Positions 25,538 to 36,920 of a DNA stretch of 64,000 nt are shown in pieces (the first letter of the stretch is position 1; every line of letters starts with the position of its first letter). The stretch comes from Cacajao melanocephalus (Eukaryota; Chordata; Mammalia; Primates; Pitheciidae): the NCBI GenBank assembly GCA_963573385.1, contig CAUYLG010070434.1, positions 1 to 64,000 of the forward strand, in the 5' to 3' direction. The notes beneath the pieces were generated by a model. It searched no databases. It was not told where the DNA came from and saw only the letters and a list, made by a program, of their open reading frames with translations. The position numbers were made by a program, and so were the translations under genes.

Positions 25538-25699
25538 ATAGCTCCCTCTATATTCCCTCACTCACCCATGTTTGTCTGACCTATTCCCCTTGCTGGGGGT
25601 GTCTCGTGCTTATTGTCTGAGGTATCTCAGTTTAAGCAGATTCCCTCTCTAGAACTCTACCCTAATCCTTTCCCAGAGTTCCTTACTTCTTTGATACTT

Positions 25700-25840
25700 A
25701 AGTCTTAATTCCACCCTAGGAGTCACTCCAGTCATTAAAAAGACACAACCTGTCTTTTTAATCTCTGCATCACTAACATCTAACACAGCGCTCCCCATGC
25801 AGTAAATCTTAGGTGCATGTTTATTAAATGAAAAATGAAT
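25700..25840 (+). mobile_element. L2 LINE 3'-end remnant (probable)
   Basis: 'ctaacacagcgctccccatg' and 'gtgcatgtttattaaatgaa' resemble the sense L2 terminus. Contains the 25735-25761 hairpin. Confidence 0.5.
25735..25761. repeat. Perfect 11-bp inverted repeat, 5-nt loop
   Basis: ttaaaaagaca, loop caacc, tgtctttttaa. All 11 positions pair. Confidence 0.9.
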
Positions 25841-26352
25841 CAGTGAAATTAACATACCAGTCAGTGCTACCTCAAAAAGAGGCAAGGTAAGAAAGAGAAT
25901 GGAGTTGAATGCCAGTTTACTGCCTTCCACCTGGAACTTGGCCAAGGACCTCAGTTACTCAAAAGTGGTTTGGCCCGAGAGAAAAGTATCGAGGGCTAAA
26001 TTCATGAAACTAGAAATACTAAAACATTTTCTTTCTCATTCTGCTATCCACACTCAATACAATATTTCCCCTTGGCTCTATTCATTTGGAAAAAACTTTT
26101 TGTTCAGATGTTCACATTGAACTGAGAATTAATATTATACAAAAATAGAGGATCTCAAACTAAGGAAGAGGTTGGCTTTCCTAAAGGGCACACTTTGATA
26201 TTGCTGGAGGGAAGTGGCCTGCTGGGTGCACTGAGGTTTTTTTTTTCCCCACTTGGTCTCAGTGGCCACTGCAGTCCCCACCCTTTCCAGGAGACACAGA
26301 GTCCTGTGGGTCATGCTGGGGGTGGGGACAGAGTGCTCTGTTTCCTAACTGG
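25841..26352. other. Unique sequence
   Basis: No gene or repeat recognised. A T-run at about 26237-26246. Confidence 0.4.
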
Positions 26353-26474
26353 GAAGCAAGACAGCTGGTGTGTGAGCCATGATTGTGCACTCCATGCAAG
26401 GGTAATTGGAAGATCTTCCAAGTCTTGATAAAACATCTTCCCAGGTTCTCAATTTTTTTCATTGTTTATACTCA
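26353..26474 (+). repeat. Local repeat family, copy C
   Basis: Shares with copy B the ordered words gagcc, gtgcact, catgcaa, gaagat, tcttgataaa, ttccca, ttctc and 'ttcat/cattg..tactca', with small indels. Clear homology at moderate divergence. Confidence 0.75.
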
Positions 26475-28814
26475 AGAGGTGGTGAAGGTATATGAGGCCC
26501 ACAGGCAGCCATCTGCTGCTTGGCTGCAGGCTGCCACACAGAAATTAGACATTCATTTTGGTCTACCAGAACTTCCCAGTTAGTGCTGACTACAGTATAC
26601 TTTATATCCATTCTCTCCCTTTTCCAAAACTCCGTTAGCATTCAGATTTGTTCTAAAATGACTATTTTCTGAGTAGTCTGTCTTTGTTAAATGAGAAGAC
26701 ATGGTTCTTCACCACCAGCACCACCCTGTGCTCACCACCTCCTTGTTTTCAGCAGCTGGGAATATGTCTACATGAAAAGCTCTGATGGTTTTCATCTGGA
26801 AAGCAGGTTAGAGGTCTCCACTCTGAGCCTGATATTCAAGAACCCATTTCCACACTCACTGCCGAAGGCTTTAGGTTGCAAACAGGCTTACTGTGGAGAG
26901 AACTGTTTCTAGCAGCTGAGGTAAGAGGGTGAGATTGGTAAGAAGAAAAAATCAGGACCTTCCATGTCCATAACATTATTAAAATTTAAAGCATGTGGTA
27001 AATAAGCAGTCTAAAAATCATCTTACATACAAGAAGAAATGCTCAGGCAGCTGTAATGGAAATTAAAATCTCTAAATGTAAGCACAGCAGGGTATAAAAC
27101 CTAGTATGCTGCCATTGCTTTTCTAAAGATTTTCCTTTCCTTATAATTATAACTGAGTTTAGGTTAATTGTCATTCTTCAAGAAGGGGTAACTTCCCCCA
27201 CGTGCTATCTGTCTCTTTACAAAAGATTTAAAAGGTTAAAATGTGTGGATTAAATTTTAAGGAAATTTTCATTTCGGAAAACATAAGCAATTGTAATGGT
27301 TAATTACAGGTCTGGGGGAAATTCTTTTGCCAAGATCTTTTTGCCCATACCAGGGAACAGCAGCAGTGTTCTAGACCCAGGTGCTGCCTTCATCGTCCAA
27401 CTCCTGGAAAGGGAGTCCCAGCCCCACTCCACTCTCTAAAGCAGGTAGTTCCTGTTCTCTGCCTCTTTCCTCCTCTGTCCCTCTCCTTCTCTTTTTCCCT
27501 CTCTTTCTGTATACACAAACACAAATGTGCATTTTTATTTCCAGTGCCAGAGAAAAGTCAACTCTTTTCCCCTCCCCCTTTGCCATAGCTATTCTGTTCC
27601 AGAATGAGCACAAACAAACAAGGCTTAATTACTCTGTTTGTTAATCACGGGAAAGGAAAATTTCAGTGTCTATACAGAGCCAGTCTAATTGCTTTCACTG
27701 CATCCACTGGTCATTTCACTCCCAGAAAATAAATCACTCCAACTGCCTGGCTGAGACCAGCTAAGTCCCTGAATTCTTAGCAAAAAAAAGTCACCAAGGT
27801 AGCCCTATGAAGGCATGGCTAACATTAGGACTCTGTTGGTAGTTTTCCAAATTGCCAGCGTCTTTGGCACATCGTGGCTCGTCTCAGGCTAACACCATTA
27901 AACTCAGATAAATCCAATATGTCCTTGCTGGGTTTGTCCTCTTGGAGGCTTAGTGGGACATATATGCCTTTCAGATGCTTCTGCTCTGAATGCCACAGGT
28001 TAAATAGAGGATCTCAGGCAAAGGTAGTCTGTAAGATGGGTAGGCTGGGTTTACACACAGTGAATATTTCAGGCGCTGAAGAACACCCCATCTTTACCCA
28101 TTTGCATTCTGCCACCTAGAACTTCATAATTTTCCTACAGGGCAAAGGAGGGATCAGAAGGTAAACAAAGGGAAGAGAGAAAATGAAAGAAGAGAGAGGA
28201 AATGAAAGGATGGTCTCACGAAGCTACTGAAGGTAGAGAAATGCTGTCTACATACACAACCTGGTGAGGAGTAAGGGAGGTGCCAGTGTCTAGTCACAGA
28301 GATGCATAGTGACACTTTGAGTCAAGCTATTCCCTCTATGCTATTACCGCTGTGGTACTGTTAATCCCTACAGTGCCAACACCAGCACACAGCTGTAGTA
28401 GGTGCCATGTCAAATGGAATGTTCCCCCAACCAGTGCTCATGGCTGGGCCCAGTGCTGAGCCTTTGCCTAGGAACAAAGCAGGTGATAGAGATTTCACAC
28501 TCTAGCATAGACGACTTGGAGGAGACACATCCTCCTATAGTGGCTTCTCAAACCCCACAACCAACAAACACAGACATCCAGGTATTTCCATTGCAGATGT
28601 CATTTGAGTTTTCTACAGGCACTAACAAAGGCCCAGGAGTTTGTGATAAGAATATTTTGCCTTCAGCTTATGTCACAGATGGAAACATCTGCTGCCTCAA
28701 TGCATACGATAGAACCCTATATATATTTTGCCAATTGCCTTAGTAAATAAAATATGAACATCTTATAATTGAGATGCTGTTAAAAAATGAATACTACAGT
28801 ATGAATGCTTACAC
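26475..28814. other. Unique sequence with polypyrimidine tract
   Basis: 27455-27508 is a nearly pure C/T tract and 28160-28210 is purine-rich. Open frames 27381-27644 and 28402-28743 lack recognisable domains. Confidence 0.45.
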
Positions 28815-29165
28815 TGATCTGTTCATCCATTCAAATAGTGAGTTAACAAATATTTAATGGGATTCTGCTGTGGGATATGAACTATACTGAGAATATAAGC
28901 AGAAATAGGACATAACCTCTACCTTTGAGCAGCTTATAATATAGAAAAAAATCAAATTTAATGTGATGTTTGCTGTAATATGTATTTCTTACAGCATATT
29001 ATCATACCAAAGGAAGATTCAATGACTGTCTGTGGGAGTTGGGGAAGACTTCACAAAACAAAGTATTTAATTCAGATCCTTAGGGATGAACATGTGTTTT
29101 ATAGGTGGAGAAAGAGGAATAGGTTATAGTAAACACACCATATGTAGGAAAACTCAGTTTTATTA
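28815..29165 (-). mobile_element. L2 LINE 3' end
   Basis: Antisense L2: 'tcatccattcaaatagtgag', 'taacaaatatttaatgggat', 'aacctctacctttgagcagc', then 'gggaagacttcacaaaac'. Confidence 0.65.
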
Positions 29166-29794
29166 CTTACTAGTACATATCATCAATTACTAGGAAATCA
29201 TCCCCACTATTATCTAAAAGCAAATGGACCAATGCTTTAAATTGAAAAGTTATAAATGTGCTCAAAATATGCTCACTTCATTGGAATTTACCAAACTGGT
29301 TCTTTCTATGGTTTTTACACAGTACATGGAAGTCTTTGACCCATAATGACTCAGTAAGATGCACATTTCTCTCACTCCCATTTCTATGTACTGTTTCCTT
29401 TAGCCAACTGTTTTTGGAGTCTCTTTAAGCTGCACTGACTTTCATCGTTGGACTGTACATGTGGCAATGCACACGATCATCGAATATCTTTGATGTTAAA
29501 CAGATGTTGAGTTTAATTTTGTGGTACTCTGATAAAAAGGATTAAAAGAGGGCTTACAAAAGCAATCACCCTACCTAAAAAAAAACCTGAATTTTAACAG
29601 TAATCAATGAGCCAAAAGATGCGGTTAAGTTTATCCTAGTAAGAAACAAAAATATTACAAAATGAACACTCAGTTTTGACCCAAAACATTTTTACGGACC
29701 TATTAAAACTCCAGGTATTATTCAGGGTAAGTCGAAAAAGTTGGCATAAAGAAGTTTTAATATTTTTCTGTAATTTCAAAAGCACTTATTAAGT
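29166..29794. other. Unique AT-rich sequence
   Basis: Nothing recognised. Confidence 0.4.
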
Positions 29795-29925
29795 TTGGGT
29801 AACGAAGAGGTTTTGGAAATAGTGGTAATAATTGCAAAACACTAAATTAATGCCACTGAATTACACATGTTAAAATTGTAAATTTTGTGCAATATATTTT
29901 TACCACAATAAAAATAACCTATTGA
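29795..29925 (+). mobile_element. L1M 3'UTR terminus
   Basis: 'gaaatagtggtaataattgc', 'ttacacatgttaaaattgta' and 'tttaccacaataaaaataac' follow the sense L1M terminal block. Confidence 0.6.
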
Positions 29926-31109
29926 AATATTTTATTTAAAAAGCGCTTTTTAGAATTTTTTAAACCAGATATTGACATTCGAAGTTTTTATTCTTACCAT
30001 TTTCCTTGGAGAAAATAAGAGATCTTTTTAAGATCAAAGATTCTAGATATATTGCCATATATTGCCTTTTATCCAGGCAAAACCGTATGTGAAGTATAAG
30101 AACTTTTAATCTGTCTTAAAGAATTCTAGAGAAGAGTCCACAATATTTTCATAAATGTGTTACATTAATGAGCTAACAGAATAATAGGCTATCAATTTGA
30201 TAGAAAACAGGCTATCAAATCTACTACTTTTCTACAGACATTCTAAAATGATCTCAGTTCTTATAGTTTTTATGTTTGACCAGAATATGTGCACAGTTGA
30301 GTTGTTCTGACACTAACAAAATCTAATGCAAGGTTTGAATCAAGCTGATGAGAGATTTAGAAACTCCAGTGATTTACAGTATGGACAGTAAGACTGAACT
30401 GAGATGCTAATTGATGTCAACATGAACTTCACAAACATGATTTAGGGCCACAAAATCAAGTATGAAAAAAGGTGGAAAGAAATGGGCAAATATTCAGAGG
30501 GTGGAGTATGTCAAAGACTTCATTTTAAGAGTAGGCATTTTGAGGAGAAGATGTACCAGTTGAAATTGATTAAATGACTTCTAATACAGTAGGGAAACAA
30601 TTCCACCTAAAAATTCTAATCATCTCTAAGGGAACATAGGAGGTATTTTAACCCAATATTACTTATGCGTATGGCACAATTAGCATTGTAGGAGATGTGA
30701 CTCCAAAGTAAGAAGAGCAATTCCATATAGCTCATCCTTATTTATAATAATACTTTGCACTTAAGGAAATGGTAACTTGTGTTAATTAACGTATTTCTAA
30801 AAATGTATTTATGGGCTGGAAAGCAACCAAAACTTCCATTAACAAGGTTATGTTTTTCCTATTAAAAAGACTTCATTTTTAAGCTCCTCAAGGACTTTCT
30901 CATTAAAACTTGCTATACACTGGACTATAACTGAAAAATGGTGAAACTCAACATTTAACAGTAATGAACAAAAAATACTTAATCTGATCTTTTCTCTCTA
31001 AGACTACTCAGAGCAATAAAACACATAAGGGGAAAAAGATATCCATCCTATGAGTACATTCAGACCTGGAAATCATCACGAATTAACAGTCATTTAAAAA
31101 TGGAATATT
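29926..31109. other. Unique AT-rich sequence
   Basis: No coding or repeat signal recognised. Confidence 0.45.
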
Positions 31110-31315
31110 AACAGAAGGAAAGAATTCTATACTGCAATTTGGATGACCTGGATTTGAGATCCACACTTCGACTTCAAGCTGTGTGATTTTAGAACAACGA
31201 ACTCTCTGCCAACTTCACAGGGTTGTTGGGGCAACCAACATATGAGAAAGCACTTGGTAAATGGAAAAGCACTGACAAGTGTAGGTTAATAAAAATCTAC
31301 CACTACCATTATAAC
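31110..31315 (+). mobile_element. MIR (MIR3-like)
   Basis: 'gacctggatttgagatccac', 'ttcacagggttgttggggca', 'gagaaagcacttggtaaatg' and 'gcactgacaagtgtaggtta' match the MIR3-type core and 3' end in order. Confidence 0.82.
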
Positions 31316-31344
31316 TTAGTCTGCAGTATTAGACATTAGTCCAC

Positions 31345-33225
31345 TCATGCTCTCATTCTCTTTGATAACAATGGTCTGTCTTCCTTCTCTTTCTTCAAAC
31401 TTCTATCATTTTCTACCCAAGCATCAGTCTTTGTTGGTTACATGTTTTCTGACTTCACTAAAAAATCTGAAGAAATCACAAAAGAACTTCCATATGGTTT
31501 CACCACCACCTCTCTCTACCTGTGAGAATCTTGCCCATACACTCTGCCTCCCTCCTGTTACAGACAATCAACTATATTCCTACAACAGGGCCACTTCATC
31601 AACAGACCCCATCTCTTCCTCCCAACTCAGCAACCCAATAGCAATTCTCCCCTCCATGTCATTTTTGCTCTCCACTAGATCAGTACCACCAGCAAACCTT
31701 CATACTGTTGTTTTGCCCCTCTAAAAGCAAAAACCAAATCAAACAACAAAACAGAATCCTCCTGACTAAAGTTCCCCTACATGGTGCCAGACTATTCTTT
31801 TCTTCTCTTCCTTTTTTAGCAGGAGTCTTCAAGGGTCTTTATACTTCTCTCCAGTTCCTCTTCTTCCATTGTGTTTTCAACTCCTCCAAAAAGCATGTGC
31901 CCCACCACACCACCCAAACAATTCTCCTCAAGGCCACCAATGACATCCAGCGTGCTGAATCTACTGCTTGGTTCTCAGCTGTCATCTTATTTACAGCATT
32001 TGACACAATAGATCACGTCTTCATATCCTCTTCTTCTTCGGTTGGCTTCTGGGACTCCTCTCTGTGCTGGTTTCCTTCTTTTTTAATGGTTGCATTTTCT
32101 TACCTTCCTTTGCTATTTCATTGTGTCCCAGACTCAAAGGTCAGTCCTTAAACCCTTCATTCAATACCTTCTTTCTCACTCATTCCTTGGTGTGCTCATC
32201 CAGGCTGATGGCTTTAAATACCATCCGTATGCGTATGTCTCTCAAATACGTATTTTTATCCCAGGTGTCTTCCTTGAGTTGCACACTTCTGCATCCAGCT
32301 GTCTACCCAGCATTTCCTCCTGGAGGTCTCATGCTCTTAGAAAATTTAAAATGTCCAAAACAAAATAACTGGTCAGTCTCCAAATATCTGTCATGGTCAC
32401 AGGGTACTCTGCCTGAGTTAATGGCAACTCCCATATTTCTAGTTGTTCAGGCAAAAATGCTTGGACTAACCTTGACTCTACACTTTGTCCCAGACTTGCA
32501 ACTTACCATCTGCAAATCTTCCAAGTGGATCACCACTTTACCACCTCCATCGGTGCTCATCTGGAATACTGCAATGGCCTCCCACCTGGGTGCCCTGCTT
32601 CGCCTTGAAAGACTCATCTTAGCATGCACATAGAGTGATTCTTTTAAAAGATAAGTTCTGTTGCATCTTCCCTCTGCTTAGAACCCCCCTGTGGCTTTCT
32701 TCCTCACTCGGAATAAAACCTAGAAGTATAACAAAGGCCTCCAAGACACTACATAATCAAAAGCTCCCCCCAATCCTCTTTCTGACCTTACCTCCTATTC
32801 AGGATCATTTCACTACTTGCTATTTATCACACTTGCCAACAAACTCCTGCCTCAGGGCATTTGCATGTGCTCTTTCCTCTGTCAGGAAGATTTCTCAGAG
32901 ATCAACGGCATTTGCTTCCTTACCTCCATATTTATTAGGCCACCTTCTCAGTGAAGCCTTCCTTATTGAAAACTGCAAATCCTCCCCATCCCTCTGCTCT
33001 ATTTCGAGGCAGTTCTCTATAGTACTTCCTTCTCACCTTCCAATGATATCTACTGCTTTTCACTGATTTATTTTGCTTACTGTCCATCTCACCCATGCTG
33101 CAGACTGAAGTTTCTTAAGGGTAGGGATTCTGTTTGTTCACTGCTATAAACCAGCATGTAGGATGATGCCTGGCACTTAGTAGGTAATGCTTGATAAACA
33201 TTTGTTGAATTAATGAACTAAATGA
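31345..33225 (+). mobile_element. Long L2 LINE with decayed reverse transcriptase
   Basis: About 1.9 kb collinear with L2 from the region upstream of RT to the 3' terminus ('gatgcctggcacttagtagg', then 'aaacatttgttgaattaat'). It is far longer than the usual L2 fragment of a few hundred bases. Confidence 0.9.
31850..33066 (+). pseudogene. L2 reverse transcriptase pseudogene
   Basis: Blocks in three frames: LLKATNDIQRAEST and FTAFDTIDHVF (RT motif A region, in 31708-32151); then LIQADGFKYHPYAYVSQI (in 32090-32368), where the catalytic Y-A-D-D reads Y-A-Y-V at 32228-32239; then KFKMSKTK; then LEYCNGLPPGCPA near 32560; then CLRAFACALSS and LGHLLSEAFL (in 32635-33066). RT copies the element's RNA into DNA at the target site. 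Here it is inactive through frameshifts, stops and loss of both aspartates. The 189-codon frame 32064-32633 mostly runs in the wrong frame. Confidence 0.88.
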
Positions 33226-34542
33226 TAGAACCGCAGCTGTTAGCTGTGAATGATTTCAGATGTCTAGTCCTTGCCTTATTCTGTGGTTCCAAAGAAGCAT
33301 GGCGGACATGAAACAGAGCCGAGCTCAGGGTTCCTTCCAGTCCACAGCCTTTCCTGACACAAAGACACAGAACCGAAGCACCCACCCAAGGTAAGTTCAA
33401 TCATGATCATGAGAATAACTTCTTCCACTGCTGATTTTGATTGAATCTAATATGAACTAATCCAGAATTTTTTCCAAATATCAATTGTAAAATGAAGGTC
33501 TATCCTATTCCAGGTATTGACCATCCTTTAGTACATTTAAAATTTTTTTTTTCAAAATTTAAGCATTAAACATTTTAGGTAAGTGGTTTATAAACCTCAG
33601 GCTTCCCAAGGTTTAGCAGTTGTGCCCATAAAGACCCGAGGCAGGTGTTGATGTACAGGTCCTAGTGTTCCCTGAGCCATCTCTGCTTCAACTACCTTCC
33701 TCTGCCTCTTGGGCTCAAGTCTTCCAGTTCTCCTGACTCCCAGTTTAAAACTACTCATATGATACCAAAACCAGCTGCACCATAAATGCTGGTTTTCTCT
33801 GGCCTCTATTTGAGGGGGGCTCCCATACCACAGATGCACAGCCCTCCTGCCTGCTTGAACCAACACAAACTTAGGTTTATATATTGCTGAAGAGTTATTT
33901 AGAGTGCAGGTTTCAGGCAATTTGGTGAATGCATAACTTCTTGAAATAGCCTGAGATGATCAGAAAAAATGTTTGCTAATTCTTGGCATCCTCAAATATA
34001 ATCACTCTCTGTCAAATAATAACTTACATGACCAGTACTTTTTGTGATCTATATTCTGATCAAGGACCTTGGCTAAACATTGTAGAGAAAACAAGGATAT
34101 AGGCACAAGATTCCAGGATGGGGCAGTAAGGAGTACATTGCAAGATAACGCCCCAGAAGTGGAGGAAAAGAGTACTTGAGAGATATTGACCCTGTCGGTT
34201 TTGTGAGAGGTTTCATGTGGCGATTGTAGGGTGAGCTGAGGGGCTATGTTATAGGAGGGGAAGACACACGGTGGCTGCTCATTAAATACAAGGCAAATTG
34301 CTGAGTGCAAGACTCCCCTTTCACCTTCCGCAAACTCTCACTTAAAAGATCTGTGCAGATGAAAATAACCACTCATCAAAAACATGAACCACATCATGCC
34401 TTACAGATAAAAAGACATCCAAAAATATTTGTCAATAAATTAATGACTATTAGAATAAGTTAAAATATTGCTGCTAAACCAACCACTTAAAAACAAGAGA
34501 ATTAACATGAAATGATGGAACAAGTACTCTTAAAAGTTTAAT
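33226..34542. other. Unique sequence
   Basis: No gene or repeat recognised. Minus-strand frames 33597-33920 and 34002-34310 show no domain. Confidence 0.45.
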
Positions 34543-34838
34543 TGGGCTGAGAACAATGTCTCATGCCTGTAATCCTAGCACTTTGGGAGGCCCGGGCAGG
34601 TGGAGAGTTTGAGCCAAGGAGTTCGAGACCAGCCTGGGCAACATGCTGAAACCCTGTCTCTACAAAAAAATGCAAAAAATTAGCTGGGCATGGTGGTGGG
34701 TGCCTGTAATCCCAGCTACTCAGGAGGCTGAGGTAGGAAGATCACCTGAGCCAGGGAAGGTGGAGGCTGCAGCGAGCTGTGATCATGCTACTGCATTCCA
34801 GCCTGGGGGACAGAGTGAAACGCTGTCTCAACTCTCTC
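34543..34838 (+). mobile_element. AluJ-like element
   Basis: Both monomers present: 'cctgtaatcctagcactttg', 'gaccagcctgggcaacatgc', 'cccagctactcaggaggctg' and 'gatcatgctactgcattcca'. J-type diagnostic bases and high divergence indicate an old copy. The tail is pyrimidine-rich, not poly(A). Confidence 0.93.
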
Positions 34839-34974
34839 TCCATATATATAAGATCATAGATGCTCCCTTGCGTCTTGCTATGAGTTACAGATAGGCAGGA
34901 AAGTCTTTCCAAGAATGGGTAAAACAGCATCTCCAGCTTTAGGAGGTACATAGAAAAAGGAAGAGACAATATAT

Positions 34975-35060
34975 CGATAGGAACTGTGTCTCATTACTGG
35001 ATCCCCAGGGCCTGGCCTAATGCCTGGCACATTGGAGACAGTATAATTGCGATAAGTACA
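34975..35060 (+). mobile_element. L2 LINE 3'-end remnant
   Basis: 'ggatccccagggcctggcct' and 'aatgcctggcacattggaga' match the sense L2 3' end. Confidence 0.65.
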
Positions 35061-35918
35061 CGTGAGGCCTGCAGGAGGCTCCAGGGTAAGAATAATGATA
35101 AAGCCAGCAAACACAGATACAGACTGGAAGGATCAGAGGGGCCCTAACATTTTCCTTTGCTTTGCTTTTTTATGCTCACATTATTACTGGGCCTCTAAGA
35201 GCCACTGTGCCTTCAAGGTTAGAGCCTACATCTTGGAGAACTGCTCTTGCCTCTTACGGCATCCCTTAAAGTCTGATAAAGCAGCTCCTGTGCACAGTGT
35301 CCACTTCAACCTGGGATATGCTCGGCAACTGTGTTTTTTTCCAGTGATGAAGCCAGGCAGATTCCTGCATAGTCTTCTTGCAACAAAACCTGCCCACAAA
35401 TCTGAGAGACAACATCACTCAGCATATTTCCAAGAACAAAAAAGAAAAGAAAAGAAGAGTCATCTACTTCACTGCAAAAAAACACTTGCCTATTCAGAGT
35501 AGTTTGTTGTTAGACAAAGTTCTAAACCAGGGGTCATCAATTTTCTTAGCAATAGTACAGACCCTGGTTAAGACAGTGGAGTCCTATAGTGAGATGGCTC
35601 ATATATGTGTAACCATATAGAGCAGAAGTCTGATTTTATGCTATCTCCTGGCCCCAGTGACAAAGGAGATGCAAAGGTTTGGTGACTGCACTGTGGACAG
35701 TTTATATGAAACCAGGAGAAAAGAACATGTGAGCTTTGGATTGCTCCATATTTAATTAAGTGAATTTAATTAAATGCCAGATCCAAGTTAGGGAACAGTA
35801 GCAATGGTTACATGTGAGTTTTGCCATCAGTTCTGAGGATTTCAACTCTTTCTACACTTTATAAGCTTTACGTGCGTCCTTGGATTAAGCTGCTTATCCC
35901 AAATGAGAAATTGTATAT
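35061..35918. other. Unique sequence
   Basis: Includes the 146-codon frame 35062-35502, which has no recognisable domain. No repeat family recognised. Confidence 0.45.
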
Positions 35919-35931
35919 AAAGACAGTGAAA

Positions 35932-36727
35932 AGTGTCTGTTCATATCCTTTGCCCAAAAATGCAAATCAAAACCACAATGAAATACCATTCACACCAGTT
36001 AGAATGGCGATCATTAAAAAAATCAGGAGACAACAGATGCTGGAGAGGATGTGGAAAAATAGGAACATTTTTACACTGTTGGTGGGTGTGTAAATCAGTT
36101 CAACCATTGTGGAAGACAGTGTGGCAATTCCTCAAAGATCTAGAAATAGAAACACCATTTGACCAAGCAATCCCATTACTGGGTATATACCCAAAGGATT
36201 ATAAATCATTCTATTATAAAGACACATGAACAGGTATGTTTATTGCAGTCCTGTTCACAATAGCAAAGACTTGGAACCAACCCAAACGCCCATCAGTGAT
36301 AGACTGGATAAAGAAAATGTGGCACATGGAATACTATGCAGCCATAAAAAAGGATGAGTTCATGCCCTTTCCAAGGACATGGATAAAGCTGGAAACCATC
36401 ATTCTCAGCAAACTGACATAAGAACAGAAAACCAAATACCACATGTTCTCACTCATAAGTGGGTGCTGAACAATGAGAATACATGGACACAGGGAGGGGA
36501 ACATCATACACCGGGGCCTATTGGAAGGTGAGGGTCTAGGGGAGGGATAGCAGGGTTGGGGGGATAGGGGAGGGATAGCATTAGGAGAAATACCTAATAT
36601 AGATGATGGGGTGATGGATGCAGGAAACCACCATGGCATGTGCACACCTATGTAACAATCCTGCACATTCTGCACATGTACCCCAGAACTCAAAGTATAA
36701 TAAAAAATAAAAACAAAAACAAAACCA
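35932..36727 (+). mobile_element. Primate L1 3' end with micro-inversion at its 5' edge
   Basis: 36.0-36.42 kb is ORF2 C-terminus ('gaatggcgatcattaaaaaa', 'ctgggtatatacccaaagga', 'atactatgcagccataaaaa'). The 3'UTR and A-rich tail follow to 36727. The first 25 or so bases (35932-35956) are L1 in the opposite orientation. A perfect 13-bp TSD, aaagacagtgaaa, flanks it (35919-35931 and 36728-36740). The 3'UTR has a G-rich block with a duplicated 15-mer (36538-36552 and 36566-36580). Confidence 0.95.
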
Positions 36728-36839
36728 AAAGACAGTGAAACAGCAGGTAAGACACAATGAATACCCAATAATATATTTCATTAGATCTTCTATACATGTA
36801 TGGCATCTAAGAATAAATTTTATATTAAATTGCAATATT

Positions 36840-36920
36840 ATTAATTGCATTTAATTCTCACAACAACCCTATGAAGTGGGCATTATTAATAGCATTTTAC
36901 AGACGGGAGATTAGGTTTAT
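36840..36920 (-). mobile_element. MIR fragment
   Basis: 'ttctcacaacaaccctatga' and 'agcattttacagacgggaga' are antisense MIR core. Confidence 0.85.

Noticed and set aside
27440..27520. Polypyrimidine tract as a splice acceptor of a hidden exon
   Set aside because: The tract is long and not followed by a convincing AG with an open coding frame and donor. Composition alone is insufficient.
32064..32633. 189-codon open frame, the longest in the window
   Set aside because: It lies inside an L2 LINE and in most of its length is not the frame that carries L2 RT motifs. No start context or homologous protein.
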